64,000 nucleotides of DNA from Aporhodopirellula aestuarii. GTDB lineage: Bacteria > Planctomycetota > Planctomycetia > Pirellulales > Pirellulaceae. The position numbers and the translations under genes are program-made. The notes under the pieces are model-generated. The model was not told the DNA's origin. It saw only the letters and a program-made list of their open reading frames with translations, and searched no databases. Position 1 is the stretch's first letter, and every line of letters begins with the position of its first letter. Below, one piece after another: positions 43,716-52,850 of the stretch. The DNA is taken from NCBI RefSeq assembly GCF_023701485.1, contig NZ_JAMQBK010000036.1:124001-188000 (forward strand). Direction: 5' to 3'.

Positions 43716-43775
43716 TAGCGGAATGGCGCGAGCCGTTGGGTGACTCGGGACCGGACGGCTTGCGCCGTTCCGCTA
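43716..43775 (+). repeat. Palindromic repeat element, copy 5
   Basis: Same 60-base plan and TGACTCGGGA centre as the array copies. The left arm has several changes (GGAATGG, GTTGGG) that weaken the stem, while the right arm is intact. The right flank ATGCACTAGAACAACTAACGTCC is a degenerate form of the conserved flank. Confidence 0.85.
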
Positions 43776-43824
43776 TGAAATGCACTAGAACAACTAACGT
43801 CCGAAGGGATGACATCTGTCATCG

Positions 43825-44349
43825 CTACTCTTTCGACATCGCTTCTTCGAGCGTTGTGAATTGCCAGCGGATCGTTTGTCCTGGCGTGACTTCGGTTGAA
43901 CCGATTCCCTCGGTCGCGAACTCTCCGTCGATTGTGTACGTCCAGCCACGCGATCCGTCAGTCTCCACACCGTCGATGCTCTGAATGAACGCGGTCAGAC
44001 CCGAGCCGACGATCACGATTTCGGGTGATTGGATCTCTTTCATCACGTCCTCGACGGTCGCTCCCTCGGCGACATCGAAGTCATCGGCGAGCATCAATTC
44101 ATCTTCGGTTTCATTTTCCGTTGCTTCGGTTTCTGGGCTCACGATCTCGATCGTGACCGAGCCGGTCGTCGATGCGTCAACATCAGATGCAGGTTGATCT
44201 GGTTCGGCCACGACCGCGGGAGCTTCCGATCGGCAACCGCTGATGCCTAACGCGGCAACGCAAACCATCATCGACAGCCACATTCCGGCCTTCGCGAATG
44301 CGGGGGAAGCTGTGTGGTCACCAGGGAGGGAGAATGAAGTCGTTTTCAT
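43825..44349 (-). CDS. Lipoprotein with a DUF4430-like domain
   Basis: A 174-residue protein. The signal (MWLSMMVCVAALGISGC) ends in a lipobox-like ISGC. An acidic disordered stretch (about 50-95, SPETEATENETEDEL) precedes a domain whose C-terminal half, GSRGWTYTIDGEFATEGI and PGQTIRWQF, matches the DUF4430/transcobalamin C-terminal fold. Such domains bind cobalamin or act as extracellular adaptors. The cobalamin link is a family trait and not evident here. Convergent with tdk across the repeat-rich gap. Confidence 0.72.
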   Translation of the reverse strand: MKTTSFSLPGDHTASPAFAKAGMWLSMMVCVAALGISGCRSEAPAVVAEPDQPASDVDASTTGSVTIEIVSPETEATENETEDELMLADDFDVAEGATVEDVMKEIQSPEIVIVGSGLTAFIQSIDGVETDGSRGWTYTIDGEFATEGIGSTEVTPGQTIRWQFTTLEEAMSKE

Positions 44350-44511
44350 CGGGGCAATCCGTAAGCGAGTGAGTGGGAAAGAGGTGGCGGAACCGTAGCG
44401 AAGCGGTTCATCTTGTTATCCATAGCCAAAGGCTTAGTATCTACTACCGTTACGTGGCGTCCTAGACGGCTGAAATGAAGCCGTCTCTGTTTCCTCTCCC
44501 CACCACCGCAT

Positions 44512-46827
44512 ATGTTTGCATCACTGCTTGATCGATTGCTCTCGGTACGAGATTCCTCCGCCAGGGCGTTCTGGCGTGCGTTGCACATTTCCTCCGAACT
44601 AACTTGGCCTTTCACGCGAACTCGGCCCTCCACGCTGGCCCGACCGTTTGCTTTTGCCGTCGTCGCGATCCACTTCACTCTTTGTCTCGACCACGTCGTC
44701 TCTGCTCAAACCGCACCAACCGCCATGCCCAATACCGAGTCGATTCAGTATCCCGTGACCGCGACCGTCGATGTGGTGGACGATTATCACGGACGCAAGG
44801 TCGCCGATCCCTATCGATGGCTCGAAGACGTCGAGAGCGAAGAAACCGCTGCTTGGGTGGCGGCGGAGAATGAGGTCACTCAGGCCTACTTGAATCAATT
44901 GTCTTCACGCACCGCGATGCGAGAGAAACTCGAGGCGTTGTGGAACTATTCACGCACGGGACTGCCCGTTCGTCGTGGCGACCGCTATTTCTTCACCCAC
45001 AACGATGGCTTGCAAAACCAGGGTGTGCTGTACGTGGCGCCCGCGGACACACCCGCCGATCAACTCACCGAAAAGCGATCGGTGCTGATTGATCCCAATT
45101 CGCTCAGCGAAGACGGTACGGTGGCACTCGGCTCCTGGCACCCCAGTGACGATGGCAAGCTGCTTGCGTATTCGATCGCCGATGGTGGCAGTGATTGGCG
45201 AACATGGCGTGTTCGTGATGTGGAATCCGGCATCGACACCGATGACGTTGTGATGTGGTCTAAATTCAGTGGTGTTGCGTGGACCGCCGATGGTGACGGT
45301 TTCTATTACGCGCGTTATGCCGAACCCGTCGAAGGTCAAGAGCTCACCGGCACCAACGAAAACCAGATGCTGTATGTGCACCGATTGGGCACGCCGCAAT
45401 CCGAAGACACGCTCGTCTATTCGCGTCCCGATGAACCACAGTGGGGGTTCTCACCGACGGTGACCGAAAATGAACGCTATCTGATCATCGAAAACTGGAA
45501 AGGCACCGAACCCAAGACGCAGGTCTTCTTGCGTGAGCTCGATCAACCGGATGCACCTGTGCGTCCGATCATTACCGGATTTGATGCGGACTATCGGTTC
45601 TTTGCCGCAGTTGATTCGGTATTGTACTTCTTGACCGATCTCGATGCACCGCGACGCCGCGTCATCGCAATCGATGTCGAAAAACATCTCGCTGATCCCG
45701 ATGCGATGCACGAAGTGGACCGTTCGACGTGGAAATCCATCATCGACGAAACCGCTGACACGCTTGAAGACGTTTCGCTGCTCGGTGAAACGATTTACGC
45801 GAGTTACCTCAGCGACGCGTTGAGCAAAGTTGTGCGTTATTCGCGTGCTGGCGAACGGATCGGTGAATTTGTGTTGCCCGGCAAAGGCAGTGCGAGCGGT
45901 TTTGGTGGCCGGGCAGATGCCACGGAAACCTTTTTCTCATTCAGCAATTATGTCACGCCGCCGAGTCTGCATCGCGTCGACGTTGCGACCGGTGAGAGTG
46001 CGTTGTGGTTGCGACCCGAAGTTCCATTCGATGCCACGGACTACGTAACCGAGCAAGTTTTTTGTACGAGCAAAGACGGCACACGGGTGCCCATTTTGAT
46101 CTCTCGCCATCGTGATCAGAAGAACGACGGCAGCAATCGCACGTTGTTATACGCGTACGGCGGGTTCAATATCTCGCTCACCCCCGAGTACTCACCCGCG
46201 ATCGCCGCGTGGCTCGATAGTGGAGGCGTGTACGCGGTTGCGAATTTGCGTGGTGGCGGTGAATACGGCAGTGCCTGGCACGAAGACGGCATGCGACTGA
46301 AAAAACAGAACGTATTTGATGACTTCATCGCCTCAGCGGAGTACTTGATCGAGACCGGTATCACCCGATCCGATAAACTCGCGATTCGTGGTGGCAGCAA
46401 CGGTGGGTTGCTCGTTGGTGCCGTCATGACGCAGCGGCCTGAGTTGTTCGGCGCGTGTTTGCCCGCTGTCGGCGTGATGGACATGCTGCGATATCACAAG
46501 TTCACGATCGGGTGGGCATGGGCGACCGAATTCGGAAGCAGTGATGAAGAGGACCAGATCGACAATCTGTTGTCGTACAGTCCGCTGCACAACATCAAAC
46601 CGGGGACGTGCTATCCGGCAACGTTAGTCACAACGGCCGATCGAGACGATCGTGTGGTCCCCGGTCACAGTTTTAAGTTCGCCGCGGCGCTGCAGGCGGC
46701 TCAATCATGCGGCAATCCGGTACTCATCCGGATTGAATCACGAGCCGGACACGGCGCGGGCACGCCGACCAGCAAAAAGATCGAAGAGTACGCAGATTTG
46801 TGGGCCTTCCTGATCGAAAATTTGTAA
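44512..46827 (+). CDS. Prolyl oligopeptidase (S9A family), probably exported
   Basis: A 771-residue enzyme. A long N-terminal extension holds a hydrophobic segment (about 44-60, LARPFAFAVVAIHFTLCLDH) ending VSAQ, a probable signal. The propeller domain follows (YHGRKVADPYRWLEDVESEE at the start, TADGDGFYYARY and similar blades). The alpha/beta-hydrolase domain has YAYGGFNISLTPEYS, NLRGGGEYG, Ser629 in GGSNGG, Asp712/713 in DRDDRVVPGHSFKF and His747 in RAGHGAG. It cleaves short peptides after proline. Transcribed alone from a 160-bp gap. Confidence 0.93.
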   Translation: MFASLLDRLLSVRDSSARAFWRALHISSELTWPFTRTRPSTLARPFAFAVVAIHFTLCLDHVVSAQTAPTAMPNTESIQYPVTATVDVVDDYHGRKVADPYRWLEDVESEETAAWVAAENEVTQAYLNQLSSRTAMREKLEALWNYSRTGLPVRRGDRYFFTHNDGLQNQGVLYVAPADTPADQLTEKRSVLIDPNSLSEDGTVALGSWHPSDDGKLLAYSIADGGSDWRTWRVRDVESGIDTDDVVMWSKFSGVAWTADGDGFYYARYAEPVEGQELTGTNENQMLYVHRLGTPQSEDTLVYSRPDEPQWGFSPTVTENERYLIIENWKGTEPKTQVFLRELDQPDAPVRPIITGFDADYRFFAAVDSVLYFLTDLDAPRRRVIAIDVEKHLADPDAMHEVDRSTWKSIIDETADTLEDVSLLGETIYASYLSDALSKVVRYSRAGERIGEFVLPGKGSASGFGGRADATETFFSFSNYVTPPSLHRVDVATGESALWLRPEVPFDATDYVTEQVFCTSKDGTRVPILISRHRDQKNDGSNRTLLYAYGGFNISLTPEYSPAIAAWLDSGGVYAVANLRGGGEYGSAWHEDGMRLKKQNVFDDFIASAEYLIETGITRSDKLAIRGGSNGGLLVGAVMTQRPELFGACLPAVGVMDMLRYHKFTIGWAWATEFGSSDEEDQIDNLLSYSPLHNIKPGTCYPATLVTTADRDDRVVPGHSFKFAAALQAAQSCGNPVLIRIESRAGHGAGTPTSKKIEEYADLWAFLIENL

Positions 46828-46828
46828 C

Positions 46829-46851
46829 GCAAGAAAAATTTTTTTACTTGC
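46829..46851 (+). terminator. AT-rich hairpin after the prolyl oligopeptidase gene, possible terminator
   Basis: GCAAG-x-AAAA / TTTT-x-CTTGC, starting two bases after the stop codon. It has T-rich loop bases but no T-run after the stem, so its role as a terminator is uncertain. Confidence 0.35.
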
Positions 46852-46905
46852 AATCGAGTTCTCCGACACCGTATCCATTCTTTCTCGCGACCGACCCCCA
46901 CGACT

Positions 46906-47715
46906 ATGTTCCTGCAAGCACCTGATGACTCACCCTACGATTTGCGATTCATGCTTTTCGGGTTTCCGATCCGCATCGCGTGGACGTTCTGGTTGGGGGC
47001 GGTTGTCATCGGACACAGCTTCGCAATGTGGTTCGATTTCGCCGCGGGAGAGATGAGTCCGGGGATCTTTCCGCTGTTATTCTTGTGGACGGGATGCCTG
47101 TTTCTGTCGATTTTAATTCACGAACTTGGGCATGCGTTTGCGTTCCGCTATTACGGCCAAGAGAGTTCGATCGTGCTGTATCACTTCGGCGGTTTAGCGA
47201 TCCCATCGTCGGTGCGCAGCGATGGTCGCGGGTTCGTGGATACGTTATCACCGCGACGTAGCACCGAAACATCGGATCTGGTGATCGCATTGGCGGGCCC
47301 GATCGCCCAAATCGCTTCGGCGTTTCTATTGGCCGGGATTGTCACCGCACTGGGATACGAGGTTGTCGCATTCAGCGAAATGCCATGGCCACTCAGCGAA
47401 ATGAGTCGATGGTTTACCGGCCAACCGGTGGCAAATGTCGGGTTGATGGCGACAATTTTTTTCTACGTGTTCCCAAGTGTCCTTTGGGCGCTGTTGAATT
47501 TGCTTCCCGTGTTTCCACTTGATGGCGGGCGCGTCATGCGTTCGCTCGTTTTGATGAGCGGTGATCGTGGTGACACGTGGTTGTGGATCAGCATGGTGAG
47601 TGCCGGCGCGGTCGCGTTCTATGCGTTAACGCGAACCCAACAACCGATCATGGGATTGTTGTTTTTGTCGCTAGGCTTCGGCAATTACCAGATGTTGCAG
47701 AGTCCATACCGTTAA
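46906..47715 (+). CDS. M50 site-2-type membrane metalloprotease
   Basis: A 269-residue protein with about six helices. HELGH at residues 72-76 supplies two zinc ligands and the catalytic Glu; the third ligand is Asp206 in the FPLDGGRV motif (canonical NPxPxLDGG). The arrangement is that of the rhomboid-like site-2 proteases without CBS or PDZ domains (MTH1-type). Such enzymes cut transmembrane anti-sigma factors or signal remnants. No anti-sigma gene is adjacent. It follows the prolyl oligopeptidase by 79 bp. Confidence 0.87.
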   Translation: MFLQAPDDSPYDLRFMLFGFPIRIAWTFWLGAVVIGHSFAMWFDFAAGEMSPGIFPLLFLWTGCLFLSILIHELGHAFAFRYYGQESSIVLYHFGGLAIPSSVRSDGRGFVDTLSPRRSTETSDLVIALAGPIAQIASAFLLAGIVTALGYEVVAFSEMPWPLSEMSRWFTGQPVANVGLMATIFFYVFPSVLWALLNLLPVFPLDGGRVMRSLVLMSGDRGDTWLWISMVSAGAVAFYALTRTQQPIMGLLFLSLGFGNYQMLQSPYR

Positions 47716-47742
47716 TCACGCGTGTTGCGCAGTTGCATCGCA

Positions 47743-47758
47743 GCATCACGCGTGATGC
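47743..47758. promoter_or_regulatory. Perfect 16-bp palindrome in a cluster of CACGCGTG sites
   Basis: GCATCACGCGTGATGC lies 28 bp after the M50 gene. Related half-sites TCACGCGTG (about 47716) and GCATCATGCGCGTGC (about 47790) occur nearby. The pattern resembles a repeated dyad operator; the binding protein is unknown. Confidence 0.45.
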
Positions 47759-48194
47759 GATTACCACGCATGATTGACACGGACTCGCATCATGCGCGTG
47801 CACCTTCGGTCAACATGCACATCGAACGTGATGTGATCGCGAATTCATGTGTGAAGGCGATCAAATTTTGCACATGTGGTTGCAAAACGCTTTGCTCGTA
47901 GCAAAAATCTTTCTCAACGCAACCGCTTTTTTTAGAAAAAGATGTTGCGGAATTTGTGGAAGCGCGTACAGTTACGCGCTAGTGTGTTAACGGTTGCTTT
48001 TGCTTGCATGGTCGATGTGGAACATCGAAGCAAGTGGAAGTGACTACAAACTTGTGTTGATGGGCCGTGGCCGGTGGCTTCCAAAGCACTTCGCTGTGAC
48101 GATCGTCTGACCTTTTTGGTCAACCGATGGAAACAACGAGACTTTGAAAAGTCACAATGACTCATCAACCATTTTCTTTCTCGCGGAGGAAGTT
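47759..48194 (+). promoter_or_regulatory. AT-richer, structured leader of the histone-like gene
   Basis: About 435 bases without a gene before the histone-like start. Two strong hairpins: AGCGCGTA-CAGT-TACGCGCT at 47961-47980, and TCGATGT-GGA-ACATCGA at 48012-48028 inside an outer stem CTTGC/GCAAG (48003-48034). The Shine-Dalgarno site GGAGGA follows at about 48184. A leader of this length and structure suggests post-transcriptional control or an uncharacterised RNA; no riboswitch family is recognised. Confidence 0.45.
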
Positions 48195-48479
48195 GTGGCC
48201 AAGAAAAAAGCGACCGGCGTCAAAAAGAGCGCCAAGAAAAGCGTTAAAAAACGCGCAGCCAAGAAGTCGGTGAAGAAACGCTCCACCAAGAAGGCTGCAA
48301 AGAAGAAGGCAACCAAGAAGAAGGCGACTAAGAAGCGGGCTTCTAAGAAAGCCGCTAAGAAATCGACCAAGAAGTCAGCCAAGCGCTCGGCTAAGAAGTC
48401 GGTTAAAAAGTCGACCAAGAAGAAAGCAACTAAGAAGAAAGCAGCCAAGAAACGGGCTACTAAACGAAAGGCTAGATAG
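48195..48479 (+). CDS. Lys/Ala-rich histone H1-like DNA-binding protein
   Basis: A 94-residue protein from a GTG at 48195, with GGAGGA 5 bases upstream; the longer reading to 48144 lacks such a site. Nearly the whole chain consists of KKxxKK, AKK and TKK repeats (AKKSVKKRA, KKKATKKKATKKRA), with no hydrophobic core. This is the composition of chlamydial Hc1/Hc2, bacterial H1-like and AlgP C-terminal tails. It probably binds DNA non-specifically and compacts the nucleoid. Repeats in the gene (AAGAAG-rich) make it prone to slippage. It ends with a clear terminator and has a long structured leader. Confidence 0.85.
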   Translation: MAKKKATGVKKSAKKSVKKRAAKKSVKKRSTKKAAKKKATKKKATKKRASKKAAKKSTKKSAKRSAKKSVKKSTKKKATKKKAAKKRATKRKAR

Positions 48480-48533
48480 TCCTTTTGTTCTTCGGTTGCC
48501 CTCGATTTCGAGGGGCTTAACCTTTCAAATGCG

Positions 48534-48574
48534 AAGCCACGCGAGCCCGGATTCGGTCAAACGTGGCTTTTTTT
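48534..48574 (+). terminator. Rho-independent terminator of the histone-like gene
   Basis: AAGCCACG at 48534-48541 pairs with CGTGGCTT at 48562-48569 around a 20-base loop containing a smaller CCG/CGG stem. The second arm runs into a tract of about eight T. It lies 55 bases after the stop codon. Confidence 0.8.
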
Positions 48575-48669
48575 GTGCCCGCACCGAACGATCGGTACTG
48601 CTACGCTATTGGGTACTGCTTTTTAACTCTATCGCATCGAAACGATGCCTTTTTGGGGCATTGTGATCC

Positions 48670-50970
48670 ATGAACGACCCTTGCGAGGATGACGAATCGT
48701 TGCCGACATCGGATCCCGAGCAAACGGACCTGGGTTCGGGGCGTGATTGTGGGGTCGGAGGCCCAGTTGAACGTCCACAGGTGGCGTCAGGCTCAGTGGC
48801 TGATGCAGGCCATCGTGATCGCGGCGATGACGGCGAGGATGATGCTGATTGCGATGAAACCGTTCTGACGCCCCGCTTCGACGCCGAGCAGTTGGCGGGG
48901 AATGATTCGGCCGGGGATGCGGGTCTGAAAGGACAGTTCGCGGTTGGGAACGCTTCGGCTAATATCACGTCGCAACAGATCCCCGCTGAGTTGTTTCCTG
49001 GGGCATTGCCGGCGGGCTGCCAAGTTGATGAATTTCGCATCATCTCGCCGCTCGGACAGGGGGCTTTTGCATGCGTTTACCTCGCGCAGCAAGTTTCGAT
49101 GCGGCGGCTGGTCGCGTTGAAGATTTCAACCGGTTCGGATCGCGAGGGTGGCGATGCGGAAGAGTCACAAACGCTCGCGAGATTAGACCATCCAGGGATC
49201 GTGCGGGTCTTCGATCAGCGGTTCCTCGAAGGTCACGACGCGCACCTGTTGTATATGCAGTATCTGCCTGGCGGAACACTCGCCGGAGTGGTCGCTCGTG
49301 TACGCCAGTTCCGCCGCGCGGCGGTTGTTGCAGCGTCATCGGGTCAACCGGTTGCGGAACTCACCGGTCAAGTGCTCCTCGATAGTGTGGACGAACAGCT
49401 CCTGCGTGCGTCTCAGCAAGTCCCTGAGCACTCCCCGACGCGAGAATGGATCGCTTCAGCGTCGTGGCCGATGGTGGTCTCGTGGATCGGTGTGCAGCTC
49501 GGCCATGCGCTGCAGGCGGCGCATGATCAGGGAGTCTTTCACCGTGATGTGAAGCCGGCCAATGTGTTGTTGTCCGCCGAAGGATTGCCCCGACTCGCCG
49601 ATTTCAATGTCAGTTTCAGTGTGCCGACCACATCCTCGGTTTGTACGGATGGCGAATCCAATCCCTCCGCTGACGTGAGTTCGGAGGTGTCGCGTTCGAT
49701 CGGCGGTTCGCTCGCGTACATGGCACCGGAGCAGATTCGTGCGGTCTGTGAAGCTGTCTGCGCCCTATCGTCGCACTCGGCGTCGCAGCGTGATGTTGGC
49801 GAACTCGCGGATGTTTATTCAACAGGTGTGTTGTTGTGGGAACTCTGGCAAGGGCAACGGCCGTTCGAAGACGAGCCCGGGCCGATGCGGGGACGTGGTT
49901 GGTTTGAGCGGCATGCGGAGCGCCGTCGCGGTTCACCGATTCGTGCTGAAGTGCCGCCGTCGCAGCGGACGGGGCGAACATCATTGGCTCGGCGGTCTTT
50001 CGTCGAAGGAAGCACTGCGGGCTCGCAACGCGTGCTCGAACAGGTGCTTCGGCAAGCGATCGAATTTGAGCAGGACAAACGCCCGCAGAGCGCCGCGGAG
50101 TTAAGCGCGCGGCTGCGATTGGCTCTCTATCCCGATGCCGCTAGGTTGTTCGATCCTGCCGCGAATTCATGGGCGGGCAGATGCTGTCGCTTGTCCCCCT
50201 GGTTGATCGCCGCCGCGTTCATCTTGTTGCCGAATATCGCCGCGGGTTGTTTCAATTTTCTTTACAACTACGTCGAGATCATCGGGCGACATCCGGAGTT
50301 AAAGCCACGGTTCTTTGCGTTGGCCAACACCGTGAACTTGATCGCATTTCCGCTCGGCGGACTGCTGATGGTCACCTCTGCGAAGCCTGTTGCCACCGCC
50401 ATCTTGCAGGCTCGCGCGGGTGGTTCGAGTGATCAAGATGCGATTTCAAAAACGGTGCATCTCGGTCGCCGCGCCGCTTGGATTGGTGGGCTGTTATGGC
50501 TGGTTGCCGCGTTCGTGTATCCGCTCGTGTTGGTAACCGGTTCGCCGAGTTTATCACCCGTCGAAGCCGTGCATTTTTTTGGTTCGCTCTTGATCTGCGG
50601 TGGTGTCGCGGCGGTGTATCCGTTCTTCGGACTCGTCGTCATGACGTCGACGGTTTACTACCCGTGTTTGGTCCGCAAGACGATGCAGGACCCCCGCTTC
50701 GATGACCGCTATGCGGACATCCGCAGGTGGTGTGGGCGATTCCTCTTGGCCGCTGCGGGGATCCCGTTATTGGGCCTTGCTCTGTTGCTTTCGCGAGACA
50801 CGATGGCCAAGTATGTCGTGGCGTCTGCAGTCGCCGCAACGGCGATCGGATTGGTCGCGGCCTTCGCAGCCTATCAGTGTGTGCAAACGAACTGGGAGAC
50901 GATGAGCGAAGTGTTGTCGAGTCGAAAACGATCGGTCGGTGCGGCCGGTTTCGATCGCCCATACAAGTGA
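48670..50970 (+). CDS. Ser/Thr protein kinase with C-terminal multi-pass membrane domain
   Basis: A 766-residue protein. An acidic disordered N-terminus (1-110) precedes a kinase domain of about 120-490: glycine loop LGQGAFACVYLA at 128-139, Lys151, HRDVKPANVLL at 291-301 with Asp293, DFN in place of DFG at 311-313, and APEQ near 352. An insert of about 50 residues separates the small lobe from the HRD loop. The C-terminal 250 residues hold about six membrane helices (LIAAAFILLPNIAAGCFNFL, AAWIGGLLWLVAAFVYPLVL, LFLLAAAGIPLLGLALLL-like). The DFN change affects metal coordination and could reduce activity. Transcribed alone after the histone-like gene. Confidence 0.87.
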   Translation: MNDPCEDDESLPTSDPEQTDLGSGRDCGVGGPVERPQVASGSVADAGHRDRGDDGEDDADCDETVLTPRFDAEQLAGNDSAGDAGLKGQFAVGNASANITSQQIPAELFPGALPAGCQVDEFRIISPLGQGAFACVYLAQQVSMRRLVALKISTGSDREGGDAEESQTLARLDHPGIVRVFDQRFLEGHDAHLLYMQYLPGGTLAGVVARVRQFRRAAVVAASSGQPVAELTGQVLLDSVDEQLLRASQQVPEHSPTREWIASASWPMVVSWIGVQLGHALQAAHDQGVFHRDVKPANVLLSAEGLPRLADFNVSFSVPTTSSVCTDGESNPSADVSSEVSRSIGGSLAYMAPEQIRAVCEAVCALSSHSASQRDVGELADVYSTGVLLWELWQGQRPFEDEPGPMRGRGWFERHAERRRGSPIRAEVPPSQRTGRTSLARRSFVEGSTAGSQRVLEQVLRQAIEFEQDKRPQSAAELSARLRLALYPDAARLFDPAANSWAGRCCRLSPWLIAAAFILLPNIAAGCFNFLYNYVEIIGRHPELKPRFFALANTVNLIAFPLGGLLMVTSAKPVATAILQARAGGSSDQDAISKTVHLGRRAAWIGGLLWLVAAFVYPLVLVTGSPSLSPVEAVHFFGSLLICGGVAAVYPFFGLVVMTSTVYYPCLVRKTMQDPRFDDRYADIRRWCGRFLLAAAGIPLLGLALLLSRDTMAKYVVASAVAATAIGLVAAFAAYQCVQTNWETMSEVLSSRKRSVGAAGFDRPYK

Positions 50971-51201
50971 GTCCAAGTTCATCAGGCGTGATGTTTCGCG
51001 CTTTCAAAGCATTTGTTTTATGTAGCCACCGTCGCCAGACGGTGGGCCGCATCCTGGCGAGCGTTGCGAGGCGTGCATTCCTGTTCCGAAATGCACTGCA
51101 TCGACCTGCCCAAAACTCACCGCGCGGTGTTGTGTTTTCGTCAATCCGGAGAGCTCGCAAGCGACGTGCGAGCGAGACGCATCAACCGATTGGGCGTGTT
51201 G

Positions 51202-52611
51202 TCAGGCACTCGTCGGCGACGTGGATTCCACCAACGCCACGCGGATGTCGCAGACGTTCGTCCCGGTCGGCCCTGTGATCACGAGGCCGCCGGTTTGTTC
51301 GAAAAATCGGTAGGCGTCATTGCGGTCGAGGAACGGTTGCGGCGAGAGGCCTCGTTGCAGAGCCCGCATGTGCACTTCGCCGTCGATGTACGCTCCGGCG
51401 GCATCCGTGGGGCCGTCTTCTCCGTCGCTGCCGCCCGACAGGATCACGAGTCGCTGCCACTCCGCGTCGCTCAAGTTGCTTTCTAGCAAGCGTTGATAGG
51501 CTGCCAGAACCAGTTGTTGGTTCCGCCCGCCTTTGCCGCGGATCGACGCGTCGGCCAATTGCACGACTGGTTCGCCGCCGGTGATCAACGCGTCTTGTCG
51601 ATGCTGTCGTTGATCGCGTCGGAGCATCTCGATGGTCATCTCAGCGAGATGCACGCCCACCTCTTCGGCGGGGCCTTCGCTCTCTCTCGCAGATTGCATG
51701 ACGTGGTTGTAGCCGAGCGATTCGGCTTGGATCCCAGCTGCATCGACCGCGACCGCGTTGTTACCGACTACCGTGATCGGGTACTCGATTTCGTCATTTG
51801 GCGACGATGTGGGTGACTTGAGCGTCTTGTAGATCGACTCGGGCAAGCTGCGCTCCGGGTCAAACTTTGCGAGCACCTGCAATGCGTCTTCTCGGGTGGA
51901 GGTGTCTGTTACCGTCGGTCCCGAAGCGATCAGGTCGAGCGGATCACCGAGGACATCGGACAGCACCATCGTGACCATCTCGCCGCCGCGGCGGGCACGC
52001 GCGAGTCCGCCACCTTTGACTTCGCTGAGGTGTTTTCGCACCGTGTTCAGCTCCGTGATGTTCGCCCCGCCACCGCTCAGTCGCTGGATCACGGCGAGTT
52101 TTTCCGCCAGCGTAATGCCCGCGACCGGGCGGCACAGCAACGCACTGCCGCCGCCAGAGAGCAGCATCACGACGAGATCACGCGGCCCCGCCTCTCGGAC
52201 CAACGCCAGGATCCGGTCTGTCCCCCGGATCGCTTCTTCCGTCGGCTCGTTGACGCCAGCGGGGCGGGCGGCGCAGAGTGTCAAGTTGTCCGGCCAATCG
52301 ATGTCCTCGGGGATGCTCTCGCACCCCTGCGGGACGTTGACGTGACCCAGGATCTCGACCGGAGCGAGCTTTCTGCCCCATTGCCGCTCGCAGTCGCGAA
52401 TCTGCTTCACAAAACCGACCGTCATCGCGCCCGAAGCCTTGCCGGCCCCGATCAAAATGATTCGGTCGAACGAGCCGCGATCCACACAGATCTCACCCAG
52501 TGTCAGATGCTGCGGGTCCACAGACACGCTATCCCGCATCAGCATCTCTCCGCGAACGGCATCCACCCCCGCCTGAAAGATCGCCTGGGAGTCGCGACAA
52601 AGATCACGCAT
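51202..52611 (-). CDS. Glycerate 2-kinase, MOFRL/DUF4147 type
   Basis: A 469-residue enzyme. Residues 1-240 match DUF4147 (GKASGAMTVGFVKQI, LVVMLLSGGGSALLCRPV, INTVRKHLS-like LNTVRKHLSEVKGGGLARA). Residues about 310-460 match the MOFRL domain (ITGGEPVVQLADASIRGKGGRNQQ, SGGSDGEDGPTDAAGAY). Together they make the type II glycerate kinase that phosphorylates D-glycerate at position 2 or 3 with ATP. It joins glyoxylate or serine breakdown to glycolysis. Gene stands alone, divergent from the pilus motor cluster. Confidence 0.9.
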   Translation of the reverse strand: MRDLCRDSQAIFQAGVDAVRGEMLMRDSVSVDPQHLTLGEICVDRGSFDRIILIGAGKASGAMTVGFVKQIRDCERQWGRKLAPVEILGHVNVPQGCESIPEDIDWPDNLTLCAARPAGVNEPTEEAIRGTDRILALVREAGPRDLVVMLLSGGGSALLCRPVAGITLAEKLAVIQRLSGGGANITELNTVRKHLSEVKGGGLARARRGGEMVTMVLSDVLGDPLDLIASGPTVTDTSTREDALQVLAKFDPERSLPESIYKTLKSPTSSPNDEIEYPITVVGNNAVAVDAAGIQAESLGYNHVMQSARESEGPAEEVGVHLAEMTIEMLRRDQRQHRQDALITGGEPVVQLADASIRGKGGRNQQLVLAAYQRLLESNLSDAEWQRLVILSGGSDGEDGPTDAAGAYIDGEVHMRALQRGLSPQPFLDRNDAYRFFEQTGGLVITGPTGTNVCDIRVALVESTSPTSA

Positions 52612-52705
52612 CGTTTCAAATCCTCGAATCTGCTAAAAGCGGCCGGAAGTCCCAATCGCAAAACATCCCCGATCACCCGCCCAGGGTCGAGGAGGGGCGC
52701 AGCAG

Positions 52706-52753
52706 CCCAGCTCCCACCTTCTCCCAGCTCCCAGCTCCCAGCTCCCAGCTCCC
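52706..52753. repeat. Heptanucleotide tandem repeat (CCCAGCT)n before the first pilus ATPase gene
   Basis: Four perfect CCCAGCT units at 52723-52750, with one further copy at 52706 and a variant CCCACCT next to it. It lies about 100 bp upstream of the PilB/GspE start. Confidence 0.85.
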
Positions 52754-52850
52754 CTCTTCCTAATCCCAATCAAATAGCTGTATTTCCTAGCCACCCGTGA
52801 TATCCTAATGGGGCCGCACGAAAGCCTCTTTTCTGACGAAGGACCTCGCC

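Noticed and set aside
47961-47980. tRNA-like stem or known riboswitch in the histone leader
   Set aside because: Only isolated hairpins; no tRNA arms, no T-loop consensus and no riboswitch core recognised.
48152-48448. Minus-strand frame opposite the histone-like gene, rich in Phe/Leu/Val
   Set aside because: An artefact of the AAG-rich repeat read on the other strand; looks hydrophobic only because of the repeat.
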